Positions 21,317 through 24,363 of a stretch of 24,363 nucleotides of DNA are shown piece after piece. Location of the stretch: contig JAJPJU010000281.1 in NCBI GenBank assembly GCA_021324035.1, positions 1 to 24,363 of the forward strand, given 5' to 3'. A model generated the notes under the pieces. That model saw only the letters and a list, made by a program, of their open reading frames with translations, did no database searches and was not told the origin of the DNA. Position 1 is the first letter of the stretch. The number at the start of each line of letters is the position of its first letter. The translations under genes were made by a program, and so were the position numbers. The DNA comes from Spartobacteria bacterium (lineage in GTDB: Bacteria; Verrucomicrobiota; Verrucomicrobiia; Chthoniobacterales; UBA10450).

Positions 21317-21966
21317 TTCGCGCCGGCAATACGCACCTGCAGAATTATTTTCTCGCCTCCGCCGGCCTCGGAGGCGGACGGTGGAACAGTTGCGCCGAGT
21401 TTTTTGAGCGCGTCACGAAACTCGTTGAGTCGACCGGTTGGAATTTCGGCAAATATCAAAACACCATTCTCATTGCTCAATCCTTTGGCCGCCGATCCCC
21501 CGGAGTGATTCGCTGCGGCAACGACTTTCTCAGCCAGGCTATCGCGTTCTGTCGACGGCGCATTGAACGTAATTTCATCGATACCCAAAGTCGGCGTCGG
21601 CAACGCTGCGGCTGCCGTTTGAGAGAGACTCTGTCTGAGTTCGGTGCGGTTTTTTTCCGCCTGCTCGCGGGCACGTTCTTTGTTCTTCATGAAAAAGATT
21701 GCGTAAATGCCGAAGGCAACGTTGAGGCCGACCAGAACGATGAATACGCTCATGATTCTTCGGGCCAGAACTGCACCGCGCTCCGTTACCGGCGCGTCCG
21801 CTACTCCCACGACTTCGCGTGAGCTGCCCATGCTTGCGTGAATTTGACGCGCGACCGCCAATTCCTGACGAGCTTCCGGATCGGACATGAAGCGTTCCTC
21901 CAGCTCGGCCCGCTCGCCTGCCGGCAATTTGCCGTCCAGATAATCGAAAAGCTTGTCCGGATTCAT
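21313..21966 (-). CDS. Anti-sigma-like single-pass membrane protein
   Basis: This is a 217-residue protein from the ATG at 21966. Residues 1-45 (MNPDKLFDYLDGKLPAGERAELEERFMSDPEARQELAVARQIH) closely resemble the helical domain of zinc-finger-type anti-sigma factors (YLDGEL...R...E.HL..DP). The His and Cys zinc ligands are absent. A transmembrane helix follows (about 71-93), then a short Lys/Arg/Glu coiled coil (94-115) and an outer domain with a beta-alpha-beta look (about 163-213). No sigma-factor gene is adjacent, so a role as anti-sigma factor is only a suggestion. A GTG at 21996 would add ten residues; I prefer the ATG because the family pattern begins there. It is coupled by ATGA overlap to the nucleosidase gene. 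Confidence 0.7.
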   Translation of the reverse strand: MNPDKLFDYLDGKLPAGERAELEERFMSDPEARQELAVARQIHASMGSSREVVGVADAPVTERGAVLARRIMSVFIVLVGLNVAFGIYAIFFMKNKERAREQAEKNRTELRQSLSQTAAAALPTPTLGIDEITFNAPSTERDSLAEKVVAAANHSGGSAAKGLSNENGVLIFAEIPTGRLNEFRDALKKLGATVPPSASEAGGGEKIILQVRIAGAK

Positions 21967-21981
21967 GTTGTTGCCCGGACA

Positions 21982-21999
21982 AGCGTGGCGCGACACGCT
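21982..21999. promoter_or_regulatory. Perfect inverted repeat in the divergent promoter region
   Basis: AGCGTG and CACGCT are separated by GCGCGA, giving a 6-bp perfect stem. It lies 16 bp upstream of the anti-sigma-like ATG and about 87 bp before the TamB-like start, inside the 119-bp divergent gap. It could be an operator or a leader hairpin. In GC-rich DNA a six-base repeat may occur by chance. Confidence 0.35.
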
Positions 22000-22085
22000 G
22001 CGGCGCGCAATCGGGAAGTCGCCGGGAATGCGGGAAAAAATGGCCCGATTTGCGCTTTCTTCTCGTGCGGTAGAGTAAATCCGTC

Positions 22086-24363
22086 GTGGGCGAATATGGT
22101 CAGGGGAATATCCACGCTGGGGGCTGGCGTCGTCGTGCGTTAATCGCGCTGGGGATTTTTTGCGCCCTGCTGCTGATCCTTCATCGGCCCCTCTTATTAT
22201 ATATCGGTCGCAAAGTCGCCCTCCATTACGCCGCTAAAGAGAACTTAAAGGTCGAGTTCCAGCTCCAAGGCAGCGTTTTTACCAACCTGACGGTCAAGAA
22301 TCTCCACGCCGCTCCGACCGGCCCAAGCGATATCGAATCGATCGATGTCGATCTGGCCCGCGTGGATTATGGCTTGTTCACCCTGTTGCGACATGGAATT
22401 TCGAATGCGCTCCGGAACGTGGAAGTGCGTTCGGCGCGGATCGTGATGAATCCGGCCAGAGCGCCGCTCCGGCCGCGTCCGCCAAATCCGGAAAAGAAAA
22501 TCGAGCTGCCCGATATTTTTCCGGAACAGATTCATGTGACGGACGCGACCATTATTGTTCGCAACCGGCCCCACGATTTTATCGCCGAACACGTGGACGT
22601 GGACTTGGATCCGCGGCATCCGGGCGAGCTCCGGGTCGATAAACTGCAACTCGTCGGCGGCCAAACCTGGTTGAAGCTCGCGGCGCAAGCGACCTACGCC
22701 AATCGCAACCTGATTTTGCGCGATCTTGTGCTCGGGGATAACGAGCGGTTTCGCTCAATCAGTTTCGACGCGTCGCAAATCGCCGCGCGAAAACTCGCAA
22801 TCAATTTCGAATACGCCGTTGCCGATGGAGCGATGGATGGCGCGATCATGCTGCGCGAGTCGCACGATTCGTTGGACACGAACGTACGGCTCCGATCTCA
22901 AAACATTCCGTTGACGGCGATCAACAAGTTTGCGGCGCTGCCGCAGGATTGGTTGCAGGGATCGATCGAGAAATTTGATGTCGACCTTGGCGGATTACTC
23001 AGTTCGCCCGCCACCTGGAACGGAACACTGACGGCGGTTGTTAAAGATTTTCGGCAGGAGCAAACCGCGTTCGATCGCGGCGAGTTTCAAATCGTGGCGA
23101 AAAACGGCGTCGCGACACTCCAATCGGCTGAGTTCAAACGACAAAAGAACGAATTTCATGTTACGGGATCGGCCGAACTGCCGCGCGATATTCAAGATTT
23201 TGGACGCGCTCCAACAACTCTGGAATTGGCGGCGAGTCTCCCGGACTTGGGACAAATGACCGAGAAAATGCCGCAGAAAGCCAGCGGCTCGGCCCAACTC
23301 GCCGGCAAGCTCACCATTAGAGATGCAAAGCTTGACGGCGATTTCACTGTCAGCGCTCCGTCAATCACGTCTGGGGACGCTCGCGCGGAAAATTTGAGGG
23401 CAACGGTTCGGGTTTCGAAAAACATTCCGGCGGCAGGTTCAGACAAACCATGGTTCGACCAGCTTATCGCCGACGGAACTGTCGCGGCTTCGAATGTTAG
23501 GTTTCGCAATTACGCAGCCGATTCAATGGAAGGATCGCTTCACACGAAAAACGAGCTGGTCGCGTTTGATCGTCTCATCGTAAAGCGAAAACAAAATGAG
23601 CTCACGCTCAGTGGCGATTACCGATTGCCAAAGGATTTGACCAGGCTCTCAGATGAGCCCGCGAAAATCGATGTCGCGTTGGCCGCCCCGCAGCTGGCCG
23701 ACTATTGGATCAAAGACTCACCCGATAAAATTTCGGGACCACTTCAAATCCGGGGCCAGATTGAATGGAAGAACGGGATCGCTAGCGGCTGGTTGTCGGT
23801 TTTCGGCACTAATTTACGGATGCGCGATCTTGTAATCGCGCAAATCAGCACCGAGTGCCAGATTTGGGACAACATCGTCTACGCCAGTTACATCGGCGCA
23901 AAGCTGAACGAGCAGGACTTCGTCAGCGGTGACGGGAGTGTTGATCTTCGCCCCCGCCACCATTACAGCGGAGAATTGCAGGCGAACATTTCCGATTTGT
24001 CGAAGTTGCGTCCGTTGCTCAAGACGTTCGGAAATCAAAACGATCTCGCAGGTTCTCTGGTGATCGAATGGGATGGCAAAGGCGAGACTGTCGGATTCAA
24101 GCGATCCGGCGCGTTGCGATTCGCCCTGGATAACGCTCGCTACGGTAGCGCGCGCTCACTTCAGGTACACGCCGACGCGACTTATTCGCCGGATGGCGTC
24201 GACATACCGACGATTTTTTTCCGCAGCGACAAAATGTATTTTCAGGCGATTGCCCAGGCCAACGGCGACGAGCTCGAAGTTGACAAGATCGAACTCGATC
24301 AGGCCCATGCAAAATATGCGTCCGGTTACATGACGGTGCCGTTCGTTTGGAAAAATCTTGGCA
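22086..24363 (+). CDS. AsmA/TamB-like envelope protein (3' end outside window)
   Basis: The frame is open from 22086 to the window edge, at least 759 codons, and is cut off. After a short basic segment (GWRRR), a hydrophobic anchor (about residues 19-41: ALIALGIFCALLLILHRPLLLYI) is followed by long beta-strand repeats. Those repeats are typical of TamB, AsmA and related proteins that bridge the periplasm. FQLQGSVFTNLTVKNLHA near residue 60 is the usual opening of the first beta block. The start is GTG; a stop lies five codons upstream and no in-frame ATG is near. It differs from the AsmA-like protein at 7134-9407, so the genome has at least two such proteins. It is divergent from the anti-sigma-like gene. 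Proteins of this class are usually 1000-1500 residues, so perhaps half is visible. Confidence 0.8.
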   Translation, partial: MGEYGQGNIHAGGWRRRALIALGIFCALLLILHRPLLLYIGRKVALHYAAKENLKVEFQLQGSVFTNLTVKNLHAAPTGPSDIESIDVDLARVDYGLFTLLRHGISNALRNVEVRSARIVMNPARAPLRPRPPNPEKKIELPDIFPEQIHVTDATIIVRNRPHDFIAEHVDVDLDPRHPGELRVDKLQLVGGQTWLKLAAQATYANRNLILRDLVLGDNERFRSISFDASQIAARKLAINFEYAVADGAMDGAIMLRESHDSLDTNVRLRSQNIPLTAINKFAALPQDWLQGSIEKFDVDLGGLLSSPATWNGTLTAVVKDFRQEQTAFDRGEFQIVAKNGVATLQSAEFKRQKNEFHVTGSAELPRDIQDFGRAPTTLELAASLPDLGQMTEKMPQKASGSAQLAGKLTIRDAKLDGDFTVSAPSITSGDARAENLRATVRVSKNIPAAGSDKPWFDQLIADGTVAASNVRFRNYAADSMEGSLHTKNELVAFDRLIVKRKQNELTLSGDYRLPKDLTRLSDEPAKIDVALAAPQLADYWIKDSPDKISGPLQIRGQIEWKNGIASGWLSVFGTNLRMRDLVIAQISTECQIWDNIVYASYIGAKLNEQDFVSGDGSVDLRPRHHYSGELQANISDLSKLRPLLKTFGNQNDLAGSLVIEWDGKGETVGFKRSGALRFALDNARYGSARSLQVHADATYSPDGVDIPTIFFRSDKMYFQAIAQANGDELEVDKIELDQAHAKYASGYMTVPFVWKNLG

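Overview
The window is a gene-dense piece of a chromosome, moderately GC-rich by eye, carrying mostly housekeeping genes. It is probably from a soil or freshwater member of the Verrucomicrobiota (Chthoniobacterales-like). That assignment is inference from the overall flavour of the proteins, the many small dispersed intergenic repeats and the scarcity of Shine-Dalgarno sequences; no marker gene here proves it. I see no tRNA, rRNA, CRISPR array, transposase or phage gene.

Layout. (1) 1-1335: a secreted protein of unknown function (-) and a tiny secreted protein (+). (2) 1465-3370 (-): the nitrogen-assimilation pair glnB then glnA, with a strong stem-loop between them. (3) 3601-7137 (+): dnaE, the replicative polymerase alpha subunit, whose stop overlaps the stop of the convergent gene by four bases. 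(4) 7134-10165 (-): a DUF4230 membrane-anchored protein followed by an AsmA-like envelope protein. Upstream of them, at 10262-10411, is a non-coding interval with a promoter-like sequence, three stem-loops and an intrinsic terminator, which I read as a small RNA or attenuator. (5) 10499-12244 (+): yqgE and alanine dehydrogenase. (6) 12302-12682 (+): two tandem paralogous mini-lipoproteins, then a clear terminator and a dispersed palindrome. (7) 12849-15702 (+): rnpA-yidD-yidC-jag, tightly overlapped, the usual RNase P protein / membrane insertase cluster but without rpmH in front. (8) 15741-19656 (-): an enoyl-thioester-reductase-like oxidoreductase, a TPR protein and a sarcosine-oxidase-type flavoprotein, closely spaced as an operon. 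(9) 19660-20577 (+): a CDF metal exporter, divergent from the previous operon with only three bases between the start codons. (10) 20627-21966 (-): an anti-sigma-like membrane protein translationally coupled to an MTA/SAH-nucleosidase-like enzyme. (11) 22086 to the window end (+): the first 759 codons of a large AsmA/TamB-like protein.

The most unusual feature is the intergenic DNA. Nearly every real gap is filled by a small element: degenerate tandem words of period 9 (TTCGTGNNC), 8 (GTTGAGNN) or 7 (GTCACTN and its complement), or an imperfect palindrome. These often form inverted arms, include the neighbouring stop codon, or end exactly five bases before a start codon (glnA, ald and the DUF4230 gene). 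The orphan RNA candidate at 10262-10376 is the best single candidate for something undescribed.
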